The notes: generated by a model not told the origin, from the letters alone. 64,000 nt of DNA from Candidatus Acidianus copahuensis (GCF_000632495.1 NZ_JFZT01000048.1:62001-126000); one strand, 5' to 3'; shown: positions 20,681 to 32,034, counted from the first letter of the stretch. Program-made: numbers and translations.

Positions 20681-21947
20681 CTAAGGTTTTATCGTTTTTT
20701 ACACCGTCATAACCTTCTGATAAACCTTTTCCCATTAAGTTTTTGAATACAAACTTTTTCTCATTAACCTGGAGAGGATAAGAATAATGAAATTCATGGG
20801 CTCTTAATACTTTACCTTTATCCGCTACAAATGTTTTTTCTAAAGCTTCTAACTCTGTATAACTTAAAGTAAGCTTACCCTTAGATGCTATTTCAATATC
20901 GAAGAGACCAACCATCGAGTATTTACCCTGTTCATTTACTAGTTTTTTCGAGAGATACATTAATCCTCCGCATTCAGCAAGGATGGGTATACCAGAGTAT
21001 GACGAATTTTTAATCCATTTTATCGTAGTAGTAGATGCTTCAAGTTCCTTCATAAATAGCTCCGGATATCCTCCACCTATATAGATAAATTCTGCCTCAT
21101 CAATTTTTTCATTATTTATAGGACTAAAGAATTCTATTTTATATTTCTCTGATATTCTGTCCAGATTTTCGGTATAGTAAAAGCTAAATGCCTGATCATA
21201 AGCTATTGCAGCTACTTTTTTATTTTCGTTTGCTGTTTCATTTAAATCTTTATGGTTATTATTAAGTTCAATTTGTTCTGTAGAATTAGCTATTTCAATT
21301 AATTTATCTAAATCTACATTCTCCTCAATTAGCTTAGCAGCATTATTTATTACTCTTTCAGCTTCTCTATATCCTTCTACAGTATATAGGCCTAGATGCC
21401 TTGAGGGTATTTGAATTGATTTATCCCAAGGAATAAATCCTAGGACTGGTATAGTCGTAGCTTCTTTACAATACTCGAAATGTTTAGAAGATCCAACCTT
21501 GTTAAATATCACTCCTTCAACTCTCGCGTTTCTATATTTTTTAAGACCTTCAATTATAGCCCCAACCGTTGTGCTAACATTACTGCAATCCATCACAAGC
21601 ACTATTGGAGTTTTTGTGAGTTCAGATAGTTTGTATGTACTAAATTCTATACCTATACCATCATATAAACCCATTACCCCTTCTATTACAGATATATCAT
21701 AGCCAGGAGAATATTTCAATAGAGTTTTAATAACGTTATCACTTCCCATCATAAATAGATCTAAGTTAAATGAAGGTGAACCTGTAGCTATCTTATGATA
21801 GCCGGGATCTATAAAGTCAGGTCCTACTTTAAATCCTCTCACTTTCATCCTTTTTGAGAGAGCCTTCATTATGCCTGAGGAAATTAAAGTTTTACCAGAA
21901 TTACTCCTGTCAGATGCTATTACTATCCTAGGAACTTGTGATTCCAT
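20628..21947 (-). CDS. cbiA: Cobyrinate a,c-diamide synthase
   Basis: 439 residues. ATP-dependent amidation of the a and c side chains in cobalamin synthesis. N-terminal P-loop-like dethiobiotin-synthetase fold with DRSNSGKT and [12 protein letters not shown] and [12 protein letters not shown]-terminal class I glutamine amidotransferase with catalytic Cys in [10 protein letters not shown] and the late AHEFHYS. The gene lies alone on this strand here, but a CbiX chelatase gene of the same pathway is 4 kb away. Confidence 0.93.
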   Translation of the reverse strand: MESQVPRIVIASDRSNSGKTLISSGIMKALSKRMKVRGFKVGPDFIDPGYHKIATGSPSFNLDLFMMGSDNVIKTLLKYSPGYDISVIEGVMGLYDGIGIEFSTYKLSELTKTPIVLVMDCSNVSTTVGAIIEGLKKYRNARVEGVIFNKVGSSKHFEYCKEATTIPVLGFIPWDKSIQIPSRHLGLYTVEGYREAERVINNAAKLIEENVDLDKLIEIANSTEQIELNNNHKDLNETANENKKVAAIAYDQAFSFYYTENLDRISEKYKIEFFSPINNEKIDEAEFIYIGGGYPELFMKELEASTTTIKWIKNSSYSGIPILAECGGLMYLSKKLVNEQGKYSMVGLFDIEIASKGKLTLSYTELEALEKTFVADKGKVLRAHEFHYSYPLQVNEKKFVFKNLMGKGLSEGYDGVKNDKTLAMYSHLHFSAVEKNSVF

Positions 21948-22000
21948 GTAGTAAATTCCTGAGAAATAAAGATAAAGCTTTATACTTTAAGAATGTGGCT

Positions 22001-22738
22001 ATGAGGGCAGTTTATGAAGATTCTTCGCACATCAAGTCTATCCTAATAGCGTTAGCTAGACTAGTAGATGAAGCATCAATTAAATTTGGAAAAGAAGGCA
22101 TTGAATTAGTTGCTATGGATAGAGCTCATATATCACTAATAAAATTAAAAATTCCTAAGGAAGGGTTTAAGGAATATGAAATAGAAGAAGAAATTAATTT
22201 CGGATTTAACACCCAATTTCTAATGAAAGTGATTAGCTCAGCAAGAAGAAATGAAACAATAGAATTTTCAGCTGAGGATCCTTCTATAGTATTCATTAGA
22301 ATCGTGGGATCTATAATGAAGGAATTCAAGATAAATAATATAGATATTTCACAGCCAGATATTCCAGAGCTAAATCTTCAGTTTGATGTTAATGCTCTAG
22401 TTAATTCATCGGCTTTTAAGAAAGCAGTTGATCAAATATCCTCTGTTAGTGATGAAATAGATTTCTCTGCAGATGAGAACGGTATTAAACTTTCAACTAA
22501 ATCTGAAACTAATGTTGAAGTAGAACTAACTAAGGATATGGGTGCTGTATCTGAATTAGAATTAACTAAGCCAACAAGTTCTACATATTCATCAGAGTAT
22601 CTATCTGATATCCTAGTTCTTACCAATCTTTCAGGCAATACAAGGTTATTCTTTGGGGAACAAAAACCTTTACAACTACAGTTTGATATGGAAAATGGAG
22701 GTAATGTAGTATACCTTCTAGCTCCCCAGATGGGATAA
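22001..22738 (+). CDS. pcna3: PCNA3-type sliding clamp subunit
   Basis: About 245 residues, two PCNA domains. The N-terminus VYEDSSHIKSILIAL, the VAMDRAHISLIKLKIPKEGFKEYE stretch (quoted in part) and the end VYLLAPQ match Sulfolobus PCNA3. The frame is open from 21938, but family length and start favour ATG 22001. It is one of three ring subunits; PCNA1 lies 6 kb upstream and PCNA2 is not in this window. Its stop overlaps the likely start of the MetE-N gene. Confidence 0.9.
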   Translation: MRAVYEDSSHIKSILIALARLVDEASIKFGKEGIELVAMDRAHISLIKLKIPKEGFKEYEIEEEINFGFNTQFLMKVISSARRNETIEFSAEDPSIVFIRIVGSIMKEFKINNIDISQPDIPELNLQFDVNALVNSSAFKKAVDQISSVSDEIDFSADENGIKLSTKSETNVEVELTKDMGAVSELELTKPTSSTYSSEYLSDILVLTNLSGNTRLFFGEQKPLQLQFDMENGGNVVYLLAPQMG

Positions 22739-23691
22739 CAAAATTTGACATAGCTATAACAGGAAGCTATCCAAAGGCTCTACAGCTTGGTAAGATAATT
22801 TCGAGATATAGAACCGGTAAGGCAAACGAAGAGATCTTGCAAAAAGCTATAGAAAGGGAAGAAGAAAAGTTTTTCAAACTTGTAAATTCGATAGGTGTAA
22901 AGTATAGTAGTGACGGACTATTTAGATGGGATGACGTAGTAGATGTTACTTTTAGTTACATTGAAGGTGCAGAAAAAGGAGATTTGATGAGATTTTTTGA
23001 TAATAACTTTTATTATAGACGTCCTATAATAAAAAAGAAAATAAAACCAAATTCAAATGAATTTTTGAAATATATAAAAGATGATCAACGGTTATTAGAT
23101 AAATTAGGAATAAAAGTCGGGTTAAGTGTAGTTATACTAGGCCCATTAAGCTATCATAATCTTTCTGAAAATAAGGTATATGACTCTCTAGAACTCCTTT
23201 CTGATTATGCAAATGTAGTAAATTCTGTAGTTAAATCAATAGGTAATCAAGTTAAAATTTTAGAGATTCATGAACCATCGATTTCAGACAAATTAGTTAA
23301 GAAAGATATCTTAGAGAGATTGCCATCAATTTACGACGAAATGCTCAAAGGGGTAAATATACCTAGTTTATTATTAACATATTTTGAACTTAACACATCT
23401 AGGCTTGAGTATTTGTTTAAGTTACCAGTAACATATTATGGTATAGATGTAGCAGAAAATAAAAATAAGCTTGGAATAATATATAGATATTTTAATGGGA
23501 AAAAAGTGTTTTTAGGCGTTATAAATACTAGAAATACTAGGATGGATAGCATATCTTCGATGAGACTTATATTGAGGAAAGCAAAAGATAAAGGGGCTGA
23601 AGAGATTCTTGTGGGTAATCCTGGACCTATGGATTTTATTCCAGAAGTTGTGGCAAAGAGAAAACTTTCTCTTCTATCCAAATTGAGGTGA
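22735..23691 (+). CDS. MetE N-terminal-domain-like protein, start codon unclear
   Basis: Archaeal partner of cobalamin-independent methionine synthase, related to the N-terminal barrel of MetE. Conserved residues including [14 protein letters not shown] are encoded in frame from about 22735, upstream of the first TTG (22837). No ATG, GTG or TTG exists between the in-frame stop at 22702 and 22837. Candidates are ATA 22735, overlapping the pcna3 stop, or ATA 22711, which lies 8 bases after GGAGGT. The gene is followed by metE after 4 bases. Confidence 0.75.
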   Translation: MTKFDIAITGSYPKALQLGKIISRYRTGKANEEILQKAIEREEEKFFKLVNSIGVKYSSDGLFRWDDVVDVTFSYIEGAEKGDLMRFFDNNFYYRRPIIKKKIKPNSNEFLKYIKDDQRLLDKLGIKVGLSVVILGPLSYHNLSENKVYDSLELLSDYANVVNSVVKSIGNQVKILEIHEPSISDKLVKKDILERLPSIYDEMLKGVNIPSLLLTYFELNTSRLEYLFKLPVTYYGIDVAENKNKLGIIYRYFNGKKVFLGVINTRNTRMDSISSMRLILRKAKDKGAEEILVGNPGPMDFIPEVVAKRKLSLLSKLR

Positions 23692-23695
23692 GAGT

Positions 23696-24682
23696 ATGTT
23701 AGATCTCCCAATCTTACCAACAACTGTAATAGGAAGTTATCCGAGACCAAAATGGCTTAGAGAATCTATTAGGTTAAGTAAGATAGGAAAAATGTCTAAT
23801 GATGAATTGATCGAATCCTTTAACGATGCTGCACTTGCAGTCCTTCACGATCATTATTTGGCTAATGTGGATGTACCTACGGATGGTGAAGTTAGACGTG
23901 ATGAGATGACAGAATTTTTCGCTGAAAAATTAGGTGGGTTTAAATTTTATGGACCAGTTAGAGTTTGGGGTACAGCATATTATAGGAAACCCGCTGTAGT
24001 TTCAAAGGTTGAGTATAAAGAACCTATGCTTGTTGACGAATTTAATTATGCAAAATCTATCTCATATACATCCAATCTTAAAATTACTATAACAGGTCCA
24101 TATACTATTGCATATTGGTCTTATAACGAATATTATAAAGACATGAAAGATCTTACTTTTGATCTTGCAAAAATTATAAACAGGGAAATGCGAAATTTAG
24201 TTGAGGCAGGAGCAAAGATAATCCAAATCGATGAACCTGCAATACACTCGACTAAAAAAGATATAGAATGGGCAGTAGATGCTGTAAACGAATCATTAAA
24301 GGGAATTAATGCTAAGTTAGTTCTTCATATTTGTTATGGCGATTATAGAATAGTCGCGCCATATTTGAATGAATTCAATGTAGATCAAATAAACTTTGCA
24401 CTGAAAATATACGACTATAAATATCTTGACCTCTTTAAGAAATATGGGTACGAAAAGGAATTAGGTCTAGGAGTAATTGATGTACATAATAGAAGAGTTG
24501 AAACTGCTGAGGAGATTGCTAAGGATATAAAATATTCGATGAAGTATTTTCCTGCCGAAAAGCTATGGATCAATCCTGATTGTGGACTTAAGCTATTACC
24601 TAGAAAGATAGCCTTTGAAAAACTTCAAAATATGGTTAAAGGCACAAATCTGGTAAGGGAAGAACTTAAAAGAACAAGTTAA
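23696..24682 (+). CDS. metE: Methionine synthase, archaeal MetE catalytic domain
   Basis: 328 residues equivalent to the C-terminal catalytic barrel of MetE. Transfers a methyl group to homocysteine. Visible motifs are [14 protein letters not shown] at the N-terminus, [21 protein letters not shown], the zinc ligands LHICYGDY and the late INPDCGL cysteine. ATG 23696 follows GAGGTGAG. The preceding gene encodes the MetE-N-like partner, so the bacterial two-domain enzyme is here split into two genes. Confidence 0.92.
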   Translation: MLDLPILPTTVIGSYPRPKWLRESIRLSKIGKMSNDELIESFNDAALAVLHDHYLANVDVPTDGEVRRDEMTEFFAEKLGGFKFYGPVRVWGTAYYRKPAVVSKVEYKEPMLVDEFNYAKSISYTSNLKITITGPYTIAYWSYNEYYKDMKDLTFDLAKIINREMRNLVEAGAKIIQIDEPAIHSTKKDIEWAVDAVNESLKGINAKLVLHICYGDYRIVAPYLNEFNVDQINFALKIYDYKYLDLFKKYGYEKELGLGVIDVHNRRVETAEEIAKDIKYSMKYFPAEKLWINPDCGLKLLPRKIAFEKLQNMVKGTNLVREELKRTS

Positions 24683-24708
24683 AATAATAGTTAAGGAGGT
24701 TTACTTTA

Positions 24709-25167
24709 ATGAATAAAAAAAGGGCAAGAGGCAAATCTCACTCAACTAGACCTGTTAGGGCGGGTTCTCCAAAGTGGGTGAGATTTACCAGAGAAGAAGT
24801 GGAGATGTTAATAGAGGAGCTAGCAAAGAGAGGATACGGATCTAGTATGATAGGCGTTATCTTAAGGGACCAATATGGTATACCTTTGGTAAAGCAGATA
24901 ACAGGAAAGAAAGTGAGTGTAATTCTCCAGGAAAAAGGGTTATCTCCTCAAATTCCAGAAGATCTATTTAATCTAATTAGAAAAGCTGTTAATGTTAGAA
25001 GACATTTAGTAGAATATCCTAAAGATAAAGTATCAAAGAAAGGATTAGAGGAAATAGAATCTAAAATAAGAAGATTAGTAAATTACTATAGAGTTACTGG
25101 AAAACTTCCCGCTAACTGGCGTTATGATCCAGCAGCAGCAGAACTATTAATAGCCTCCTCATCTTAG
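24709..25167 (+). CDS. rps15: 30S ribosomal protein S15
   Basis: 152 residues, the longer archaeal S15 (eukaryotic S13 type). N-terminal [13 protein letters not shown] and central [21 protein letters not shown] are typical. A strong AAGGAGGT ribosome site precedes ATG 24709. It converges with rnhA with only 2 bases between stops. Confidence 0.95.
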   Translation: MNKKRARGKSHSTRPVRAGSPKWVRFTREEVEMLIEELAKRGYGSSMIGVILRDQYGIPLVKQITGKKVSVILQEKGLSPQIPEDLFNLIRKAVNVRRHLVEYPKDKVSKKGLEEIESKIRRLVNYYRVTGKLPANWRYDPAAAELLIASSS

Positions 25168-25169
25168 AG

Positions 25170-25613
25170 CTATTCGCACCCAATTTTTTTGATTTTTCCT
25201 TTAATTGCTAGTTCATAAGCTTTTCTTGTCAGTTCATCAGCAATGCTGTTTTCTGTTCTTGGAACCCATTGGAATTTGATATAATCCATGCTTTTAACAA
25301 TATCAATTACTTTTTTATAGATCTGATATATTCTTTGAGACTTTACTCTATATTCCCCATTAATTTGTCTTATAACTAGCTGGCTGTCTCCTCTTATTAT
25401 AGCACTCTTGATACCTAGCTCTAATAGCTTTGTTAGCAAACAATATATCCCCATATATTCTGCTACATTATTTGTCGAGTCCTTGCTCCAAGGTTCTGCG
25501 GCCAAGCCGTATCCTTCTATTTGTTTGTTATCGATGAATATGACATAACCATAAGTAGCTATACCACCAGGGTTTTTAGGCTCACATAATCCGTCAAAAT
25601 TTGCTATTATCAT
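25170..25613 (-). CDS. rnhA: Ribonuclease HI
   Basis: 147 residues, close to the Sulfolobus tokodaii-type RNase HI that cleaves RNA in RNA-DNA hybrids and also dsRNA. The catalytic carboxylates are Asp7 ([12 protein letters not shown]), Glu52 (NNVAEYMG), Asp76 (RGDSQLV) and Asp126 (SIADELTR). Cys58 and Cys146 are positioned as in the stabilising disulfide described for the S. tokodaii enzyme. The stop of cbiX overlaps its start region by 4 bases. Confidence 0.92.
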   Translation of the reverse strand: MIIANFDGLCEPKNPGGIATYGYVIFIDNKQIEGYGLAAEPWSKDSTNNVAEYMGIYCLLTKLLELGIKSAIIRGDSQLVIRQINGEYRVKSQRIYQIYKKVIDIVKSMDYIKFQWVPRTENSIADELTRKAYELAIKGKIKKIGCE

Positions 25614-25978
25614 AACGTTTCTTCTATTCTTTCCCTTAATATATCTGCGATTCTCTTATCTACTCCAATTGGTTTAGTTATTCTTATTTCAATTTGTTTA
25701 TTAGAAAATATTATTTTATTATTTTCTATTCCTATTAACTTAGGTATATCTCTATAAAAATGCATACCAGCTGCGAAAAGCAAAGGTACTACTACTATTT
25801 TATCAACTCCTTTTGATGCTAGAGACTCTGTAGCCTCCCTCAAAGTTGGTTTATTGAATTCTAGAAATCCATATTCAACAAAGTCAAAATAACTAGTAAG
25901 AAGATCCTTATATTTTTCAGCTATATCGCTCCATTCATCAATTCTGCTACCATGAAGAGCTAAAAGTACGCCAATCAT
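25610..25978 (-). CDS. cbiX: Sirohydrochlorin cobaltochelatase, small CbiX type
   Basis: 122 residues, the short archaeal single-domain chelatase that inserts cobalt into sirohydrochlorin. Motifs [12 protein letters not shown] with the metal-binding His and [18 protein letters not shown] with the second His are intact. The frame runs back to 26065 but would overlap the S6e gene; ATG 25978 gives the family length and [12 protein letters not shown] start. Confidence 0.9.
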   Translation of the reverse strand: MIGVLLALHGSRIDEWSDIAEKYKDLLTSYFDFVEYGFLEFNKPTLREATESLASKGVDKIVVVPLLFAAGMHFYRDIPKLIGIENNKIIFSNKQIEIRITKPIGVDKRIADILRERIEETL

Positions 25979-26042
25979 ATACAAGTCTATAACTTCGAGT
26001 TTATATACTTGTGTCTTAATACCAAAATGAAAGGTGATACAG

Positions 26043-26681
26043 TTGGCGGACTTTAAAATTGTCATCTCGGACCCAGCTTCTAAGAAGGTTAAGCAAATGA
26101 AAATTAAGGCAAAGGCAGACGAAAGTATTCAGTCTGTAGAAGGCGAAAAAGAAGGAAAAAACGTACCACTTGGCAAGATTAATAGTAAGACTAAACAGGC
26201 TTTAGGTGTGGAGAATTTTGTTTCTCTCTCCGTAATAAGGAAGGAAGGAGATAAGATTGTTAATGTAAAGGTTCACCTCTTAGTTCAAGTGGACGAAAAT
26301 ATCCCTGATAATGAGATTCATGTTAATAAAACAGTAGCTGAGAAGCTAGGAGGAGATGAGTTAGTTGTTACTGCGTATAGAACTAAAGCATTTCAGTTAT
26401 CCTTAGATCAGAGCAAGTTGAATCTCTTCGGCATAAAGATAAACGACGAAATTACGCTAGATATCTCGGGAACTAGTCTGAAACTTAAAGTGACAGGTGG
26501 TTCCGATAATACCGGGTTTCCAATGAGGCCAGATGTTTCCGGTCCTGCAAAGAGGAGAATATTACTCTCAGATAAACCAGGTTTCATTCCAGAAGAAGAT
26601 GGAGAGAGGAGAAGAAAGACAGTTAGAGGAGATACTATAAGCAATGAAATAGTCCAAATAAATGCTGTAATTTTAAGGTGA
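26043..26681 (+). CDS. rps6e: 30S ribosomal protein S6e
   Basis: About 212 residues; the family core [26 protein letters not shown] and [20 protein letters not shown] is clear. Start is TTG 26043, placed by AAAGGTGAT at 26030-26036; the upstream GTG 26034 lies inside that site. First gene of the S6e-aIF2G-PIN-Rpo7-Spt4-CoA kinase run. Confidence 0.93.
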   Translation: MADFKIVISDPASKKVKQMKIKAKADESIQSVEGEKEGKNVPLGKINSKTKQALGVENFVSLSVIRKEGDKIVNVKVHLLVQVDENIPDNEIHVNKTVAEKLGGDELVVTAYRTKAFQLSLDQSKLNLFGIKINDEITLDISGTSLKLKVTGGSDNTGFPMRPDVSGPAKRRILLSDKPGFIPEEDGERRRKTVRGDTISNEIVQINAVILR

Positions 26682-26685
26682 TTTT

Positions 26686-27933
26686 TTGGCTTGGCCTAAG
26701 GTTCAACCAGAAGTCAATATAGGAGTCGTGGGTCATGTAGATCATGGTAAGACTACTTTGGTCCAAGCTCTGACAGGGATTTGGACTTCCAAGCATTCAG
26801 AGGAACTAAAACGTGGTATGACAATAAAACTAGGCTATGCCGAAGCTAGTTTTGGATTTTGCAAGTCATGTAGAAAGCCGGATGGATATGTGAATGAGGA
26901 ATCATGTAGACAATGCGGAAGCGATGAAGAACCAGAGTTTCTTAGACGAGTGTCATTTCTAGATGCGCCAGGACACGAAGTGCTTATGGCAACAATGTTA
27001 TCAGGTACAGCCATATTAGATGGAGCAATTCTAGTAGTTGCGGCAAATGAACATTTTCCTCAACCACAAACTAGAGAACATTTTGTAGCACTTGGAATAG
27101 TTGGTGTAAAAAATCTAATAATTGTCCAGAATAAGGTAGATGTAGTCTCAAAGGAAGAGGCAATTGACCAGTATCGTCAAATCCAAGATTTCCTAAAGGG
27201 AAGTTGGGCAGAAGGAACACCAATAGTCCCAGTTAGCGCTCTCCATAAAATTAACATTGATGCATTAATTCAAGCCATTCAAGATAAGATACCCACTCCA
27301 GTTAGAGATGAGACTAAAGTCCCAATAATGCTAGCAGTGAGGAGCTTTGATGTGAATAAACCTGGGACAAATGTTAGAGATATGGTTGGTGGAATAATCG
27401 GAGGAAGTATTTTACAAGGTGTTTTCAAGATAGGTCAAGACGTAAAAATTGTACCTGGTATTAGACTTGAAAATCGGGGAAAAGTCCTTTATGAACCTAT
27501 ATACACTAAAGTATTCTCGCTAAGATTTGGGGACTTAGAAGTTAAGGAAGCAAGGCCTGGAGGCTTAGTAGCTATGGGAACGTTTCTAGATCCATCGATA
27601 ACTAAAGGCGATAGTCTTGTAGGTAATGTAATAATTGATGCAAAATCTAGCATTCAAGTTTTGTCAAGGCTTAGGTTTACCTATTCATTACTTGAGAGAG
27701 TTGTAGGTAGTAAAGAAATGGTAAAGGTAGAACCAATAAGGTCTAAGGAAAACCTCATGATAACTCTAGGTTCATCTACAACTCTAGGAGTAGTAACATC
27801 AGCGAAGTCAGATGAGATAGAAGTAGAGCTTAGAAAGCCTGTTGCTGTATGGGAAAATAAAGTTAGACTAGTTATAAGTAGACAGATAGGTGGGAGGTGG
27901 AGGCTTGTAGGATGGGGTCAGGTAATTCTATAG
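26686..27933 (+). CDS. eif2g: Translation initiation factor 2 subunit gamma
   Basis: 415 residues, core GTPase subunit of aIF2 that brings initiator tRNA to the ribosome. G1 GHVDHGKTT, a four-cysteine zinc knuckle (CKSCRKPD...CRQCG) around residues 62-85, G3 DAPGH and G4 QNKVD are present. Start is TTG 26686 after AAGGTGATTT. The PIN-domain gene begins inside its last 22 bases. Confidence 0.97.
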   Translation: MAWPKVQPEVNIGVVGHVDHGKTTLVQALTGIWTSKHSEELKRGMTIKLGYAEASFGFCKSCRKPDGYVNEESCRQCGSDEEPEFLRRVSFLDAPGHEVLMATMLSGTAILDGAILVVAANEHFPQPQTREHFVALGIVGVKNLIIVQNKVDVVSKEEAIDQYRQIQDFLKGSWAEGTPIVPVSALHKINIDALIQAIQDKIPTPVRDETKVPIMLAVRSFDVNKPGTNVRDMVGGIIGGSILQGVFKIGQDVKIVPGIRLENRGKVLYEPIYTKVFSLRFGDLEVKEARPGGLVAMGTFLDPSITKGDSLVGNVIIDAKSSIQVLSRLRFTYSLLERVVGSKEMVKVEPIRSKENLMITLGSSTTLGVVTSAKSDEIEVELRKPVAVWENKVRLVISRQIGGRWRLVGWGQVIL

Positions 27934-28337
27934 GAATTTTAGTAGACACTAATATATTATTATATGTATACGATGGTTTAGATCCTTTTTGGAAAATTAT
28001 AGATTATTTCGATTATAAGCCAAATTTTTATGTTCATAAAGTTACTATTATGGAGTTAAATAAATTATTGGAAAAATACAGCGGTTCTATTCTTATGCAG
28101 AAAAAAATAAGGCTGGCATTAGGTTATCTAGAAGTTAATAGTCAAAATTGGAAAGAAATATCTCAGCCTGAAGGAAATTATCAAGTCGATGATATATTGC
28201 TAGATACTGCATCTTTATACAATTTAGCAATTTTTACTAACGATAAAAATCTAAAAAGGAAGGCTCTGTCTAAAGGCCTAAAGATAATTTTCTTGAAGGG
28301 AAAAGGCAAAATTATAAAATCATATTTCCCTATCTAA
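27912..28337 (+). CDS. PIN-domain endonuclease, archaeal Fcf1/Utp24-like
   Basis: About 141 residues. PIN acidic residues are visible in [23 protein letters not shown], and the pair [11 protein letters not shown] and [12 protein letters not shown]. This gene type sits between aIF2-gamma and Rpo7 in many archaea and is related to the eukaryotic rRNA-processing nuclease Fcf1/Utp24, so a role in rRNA maturation is likely. ATG 27912 overlaps the aIF2-gamma gene by 22 bases; GTG 27897 is an alternative. Confidence 0.8.
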   Translation: MGSGNSIGILVDTNILLYVYDGLDPFWKIIDYFDYKPNFYVHKVTIMELNKLLEKYSGSILMQKKIRLALGYLEVNSQNWKEISQPEGNYQVDDILLDTASLYNLAIFTNDKNLKRKALSKGLKIIFLKGKGKIIKSYFPI

Positions 28338-28347
28338 GCTGATAGAC

Positions 28348-28875
28348 ATGTTTAAAGTTATTAAGGCAAAGGGAGTTGTTAGAATACCTCCAGAGTACTT
28401 TGGTGAAGACCTTAATCATATTGCACTTAACATTCTTAAAAGTGAATACCAGGAACGGTTATTTAAAGATTTAGGACTAGTTTTAGGCATACTTAATGCG
28501 AATGTTAGCGAAGAAGGAATGATAGTTTTCGGAGATGGAGCTACATATCATGAAGTGGAGTTTGAACTCTTGACTTTTGTACCTACAATCCAAGAGATAA
28601 TAGAAGGCCCTATAGTCCAGGTAGATAATTATGGGATATATGTAAATATGGGGCCAATGGACGGTTTGGTACATGTTTCTCAGATTGGTGATGATAACTT
28701 TAAGTTCGATAATGTCAGAGGAATTTTAGTCGGTGAAAAATCCAAGAAAACATATCAGAAAGGTGATATAGTAAGAGCTAGAGTAGTTACAATTTCTTCA
28801 GCATCCTCTTCTGGGAAGATGCCTAGAATAGGTCTTACAATGAGGCAATTAGGACTTGGAAAATTAGGGAAGTGA
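28348..28875 (+). CDS. rpoE1: RNA polymerase subunit Rpo7 (E')
   Basis: 175 residues. Stalk subunit of RNA polymerase that binds the nascent transcript. N-terminal RNP-like domain and C-terminal S1 domain with [24 protein letters not shown] (quoted in part here as [12 protein letters not shown]). ATG 28348. The partner subunit Rpo4 is not in this window. spt4 follows with 5 bases between. Confidence 0.95.
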   Translation: MFKVIKAKGVVRIPPEYFGEDLNHIALNILKSEYQERLFKDLGLVLGILNANVSEEGMIVFGDGATYHEVEFELLTFVPTIQEIIEGPIVQVDNYGIYVNMGPMDGLVHVSQIGDDNFKFDNVRGILVGEKSKKTYQKGDIVRARVVTISSASSSGKMPRIGLTMRQLGLGKLGK

Positions 28876-28880
28876 TAGTT

Positions 28881-29081
28881 ATGCCAAGCTCAAGTGTGTT
28901 TAAGGCTTGTAAAAACTGCAAGGCTCTAGTTCCTTTAGAACAGGATATATGCCCTGTATGTGGGGGAAATTCATTTGCTAAAGATTGGGATGGTATGATA
29001 ATAATAGTAAGCGAGAAATCAGAATTAGCCAACCTTATTGAGGCTAAGAAACCTTGGAGATATGCAATCAATCTAAAGTAG
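28881..29081 (+). CDS. spt4: Transcription elongation factor Spt4 (RpoE'')
   Basis: 66-residue zinc protein that pairs with Spt5 and promotes elongation. Four cysteines in two CxxC knuckles (CKNCKAL...CPVCGG) and the C-terminal EAKKPWRYAINLK are typical. The frame opens at GTG 28872, but ATG 28881 after AAGTGAT gives the family start MPSSSVFKAC. Confidence 0.93.
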   Translation: MPSSSVFKACKNCKALVPLEQDICPVCGGNSFAKDWDGMIIIVSEKSELANLIEAKKPWRYAINLK

Positions 29082-29587
29082 ATATATGTTTTGTAGTTCA
29101 AGGCAAGGTTAGAGAAGAATTAAGAAGGCCCTATGGTATTCTTTTTACCAGAAAAGATAACTTAATAAGCTTTATTTTAATGTTTAAAAGAATTATAAGT
29201 GTTGGCGACGTAGTTACAAGCTACTTAGTTAAAGAGGGTATAATACCATTTTTGTCGATAATTGATGGTAAAACTAAGAGACAAGTCTATGTTAACAATA
29301 TAGCTGATTCCAAGACGATACATTTACGTAATGAGCCAGGCGTAATAAGGTTAAGCGTTATGGAAAGAATTAGAAAAATATTGGATGATAATAAGAAAAG
29401 CACGTTACTTATAGATGGCGAAGAGGATCTATTAGTTATACCCGCCGTTATGTATGGTCATATAGATGATGTTATAGTATATGGGCAACCTAATGTAGGA
29501 GCTGTAGGTTTAGAAGTCTCGGATATAATGAGATGGAGAGTTAAAGATTTACTCTCAAAATTTATTGTTAAAAAATGTAACGAGTAA
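29054..29587 (+). CDS. GTP-dependent dephospho-CoA kinase (DUF359)
   Basis: About 177 residues. Last step of archaeal coenzyme A synthesis, using GTP. Motifs SVGDVVTSYLVKEGIIP, IDGKTKRQ, DGEEDLLVIPAV and VIVYGQPNVG fit the DUF359 family shown to be this kinase in archaea. The frame overlaps spt4 by 28 bases, so the true start may be slightly downstream. It ends the S6e-to-kinase unit. Confidence 0.88.
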   Translation: MEICNQSKVDICFVVQGKVREELRRPYGILFTRKDNLISFILMFKRIISVGDVVTSYLVKEGIIPFLSIIDGKTKRQVYVNNIADSKTIHLRNEPGVIRLSVMERIRKILDDNKKSTLLIDGEEDLLVIPAVMYGHIDDVIVYGQPNVGAVGLEVSDIMRWRVKDLLSKFIVKKCNE

Positions 29588-29665
29588 CCTTAATTGATTT
29601 GAAATTAATATAATTTTTATGCTTAAAATTTAGTTTTAAATATTGATAAAAATAACTAGTAATAC

Positions 29666-29682
29666 AGCTTTGAACTAAAGCT
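29666..29682. other. Perfect 6-bp hairpin downstream of sRNA
   Basis: AGCTTT-GAACT-AAAGCT forms a perfect stem with a 5-nt loop, between the CoA kinase gene and the C/D box sRNA. It could stop or process transcripts from either strand. Function inferred from position only. Confidence 0.35.
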
Positions 29683-29689
29683 AGCATTT

Positions 29690-29749
29690 ATATATCAGGC
29701 CTGCGCGAGCTCATCACCATTCAGACCTTTCGAGCCTCTTCATCTGTGA
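29690..29749 (-). ncRNA. C/D box methylation guide sRNA
   Basis: On the reverse strand the boxes appear in perfect order: C (core GATGA, 29744-29740), a 15-nt guide region ending GCTCGAAAGGT, D' CTGA (29724-29721), 4-nt spacer, C' TGATGA (29716-29711), 12-nt guide GCTCGCGCAGGC, D CTGA (29698-29695). Guide lengths and the 4-nt D'-C' gap are those of archaeal guides for 2'-O-methylation. It starts right after the cdc48 stop codon, so it may be processed from the cdc48 3' UTR. Targets were not identified. Confidence 0.82.
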
Positions 29750-29753
29750 AAAA

Positions 29754-32015
29754 TTAAATTATAGTAGATCTTTTTAGTTCTTTTGACAGCCTTTCATATC
29801 TTTCTATATCAGCTTTGGATAGGCTTGGAGCTACAGTTTTTAGAGCTTCTTCGAAATGTTTCATACTGACCTTTCCTTCAGTTTTCTCCATACACCTTCT
29901 CATTTCTTTGTTATAACATTCATCTACTAATTTTTCATTCGAGGTGCATTCTGATTTAGCTTTTTGATCGCACTTATAAGAAATTTCTCTTAGCATATTC
30001 ATTGTAGCTTCTCTAACCAATGCTTCTATATCTGCCCCCGTATATCCTTCAGTCTTCTCAGCAACCGTTTCAAGATTTACATCAGTATCCAATGGGACAT
30101 TTCTAGTATGAACCTTAAGTATATCTAATCTAGCAACTTTATCTGGAGGTGGAACATAAATTAGTCTATCGAATCTTCCAGGCCTCAATAGAGCTGGATC
30201 AAGTATATCTGGTCTATTAGTAGCGGCAATAACTACGACTTTATTTAGAGCTGTAACTCCATCCATCTCAGCTAATAGTTGATTTACCATTCTTTCCGTA
30301 ACTCCGCTGTCATGAGAGAATCCCCTAGTAGGAGCTATAGAATCTATCTCATCAAAGAAAATAACTGTAGGCGATGTTTGTCTAGCTCTCTTGAATATCT
30401 CTCTTATCGCTTTTTCACTTTCTCCAACCCACTTTGACAATACCTCAGGTCCTCTTACGGCTATGAAGTTTGCCCCACTCTCTGTAGCTACAGCCTTAGC
30501 CAGCATTGTCTTTCCAGTACCAGGAGGACCGTAAAGTAAAACTCCTTTTGGTGCTCTTATTCCAGATTTGCTAAAGACATCTGGGAATTTGATTTGCCAT
30601 TCTACAGCCTCTTTTAATTGCTGCTTAACGTTATCTAGACCGCCTATATCTATCCATTTTACCTTTGGAACTTCTACATATACTTCTCTAAGTAAAGTAG
30701 GTTGTATTGTCTTCATAGCATCTCTAAAATCATCAGCCGTAACTTGAAGTTCCTTAAGTACCTCAGCGGGAATTTGCCCTTGATCCAAATTTATGTTTTT
30801 AACGTTTATAAATCTCCTTAACGCGCTTAGAGCAGCTTCCTTAGCTAAAGCTGCTAAATCCGCACCGGTATAACCGTTAGTAGTTTCGGCTATTTCATCT
30901 AATACTTTGTCCCTTTGCTGCTCATCTATAGGCATATTTCTTGTATGAACTTGTAAAATTTCTTTTCTTGCCTTTGTATCTGGAGGCCTGATCTCGATTT
31001 CTCTATCAAATCTTCCTGGTCTTCTTAATGCTGGATCTACCGCGTCAACTCTATTAGTAGCCCCTATTACAACAATTTTCCCCCTTCCTTTTATACCATC
31101 CATTAATGTGAGAAGTTGTGCGACAACTCTCTTTTCTACCTCTCCTGTAACTTCCTCTCTTTTAGGAGCTATGGCATCAATCTCGTCTATAAAGATTATA
31201 GAAGGGGCATTTTTTTCAGCTTCATCGAATATTTGTCTTAACCTCTCTTCACTTTCACCGTAGAATTTGCTCATAATTTCTGGACCGTTTATTGAAACAA
31301 AATATGCCCCAATTTCGCTAGCTAATGCCTTAGCTAGAAGGGTTTTACCTACACCAGGAGGACCGTAAAGTAAAACTCCTTTTGGTGGCTCTATTCCGAG
31401 CCTTTGGAAAAGTTCTGGATGCTTCATGGGAAGTTCAACAATTTCTCTTATCCTTTCTTTGACATCATCCAGATCCCCTATGTCCTCCCAAGTTACTTTA
31501 GGATGTCCAGTTTCACCTTTTACTGGTTCTTCTCTAATCTCAAGTTGAGTTGAAGAATCAATGAAAACGTAATTACTTGGCTGGGTATTGACAACTATTA
31601 GTTCCAGCTCTCCAGTATATACCGGAACTGGAATCGTTTCTCCCTTTACTAATGGTCTATACATTAACTGGTCTTTTACATAATCGATAAAACTCTCATC
31701 AAATCTTATTTGTTGAGTTGGAGCCAACACAATCTTTGTAGCCTTTTCGACCTTTGTCTTTTTTACTGTAACTTCGTCTCCGATTCCTACGCCTATAGTT
31801 TTCCTTACATAACCGTCAATGCGTATTTCGTTATTCTGTATATCATATAGTGGCATGGCCTGGACAAGGGATGAACCACTAGGTCCAATAATTTCAATAT
31901 AATCCCCCGTAGAGATGCCAAGTCTGTTCATTGTATCTTCTGAAAGCCTAGCTATCTTTCTTCCTATATCCCTCTGCCTAGCCTCGGATACTCTAAGCTT
32001 AATGTTCTGTGACAT
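29754..32015 (-). CDS. cdc48: Cdc48/VAT-type AAA ATPase
   Basis: 753 residues. Protein-unfolding hexameric ATPase that feeds the archaeal proteasome. N-terminal double-psi barrel domain (residues 1-180), then two AAA modules, each with Walker A ([16 protein letters not shown]), Walker B ([18 protein letters not shown]) and an SRH. A short insert near residue 690 has four cysteines. The start ATG 32015 is about 20 bases from a TATA element shared with reverse gyrase. Confidence 0.95.
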   Translation of the reverse strand: MSQNIKLRVSEARQRDIGRKIARLSEDTMNRLGISTGDYIEIIGPSGSSLVQAMPLYDIQNNEIRIDGYVRKTIGVGIGDEVTVKKTKVEKATKIVLAPTQQIRFDESFIDYVKDQLMYRPLVKGETIPVPVYTGELELIVVNTQPSNYVFIDSSTQLEIREEPVKGETGHPKVTWEDIGDLDDVKERIREIVELPMKHPELFQRLGIEPPKGVLLYGPPGVGKTLLAKALASEIGAYFVSINGPEIMSKFYGESEERLRQIFDEAEKNAPSIIFIDEIDAIAPKREEVTGEVEKRVVAQLLTLMDGIKGRGKIVVIGATNRVDAVDPALRRPGRFDREIEIRPPDTKARKEILQVHTRNMPIDEQQRDKVLDEIAETTNGYTGADLAALAKEAALSALRRFINVKNINLDQGQIPAEVLKELQVTADDFRDAMKTIQPTLLREVYVEVPKVKWIDIGGLDNVKQQLKEAVEWQIKFPDVFSKSGIRAPKGVLLYGPPGTGKTMLAKAVATESGANFIAVRGPEVLSKWVGESEKAIREIFKRARQTSPTVIFFDEIDSIAPTRGFSHDSGVTERMVNQLLAEMDGVTALNKVVVIAATNRPDILDPALLRPGRFDRLIYVPPPDKVARLDILKVHTRNVPLDTDVNLETVAEKTEGYTGADIEALVREATMNMLREISYKCDQKAKSECTSNEKLVDECYNKEMRRCMEKTEGKVSMKHFEEALKTVAPSLSKADIERYERLSKELKRSTII

Positions 32016-32034
32016 AGGTTAGGATTACTCAACC

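Noticed and set aside
27912..28337. PIN gene as VapC toxin
   Set aside because: Its fixed place between aIF2-gamma and Rpo7 matches the Fcf1-like housekeeping nuclease and there is no VapB.
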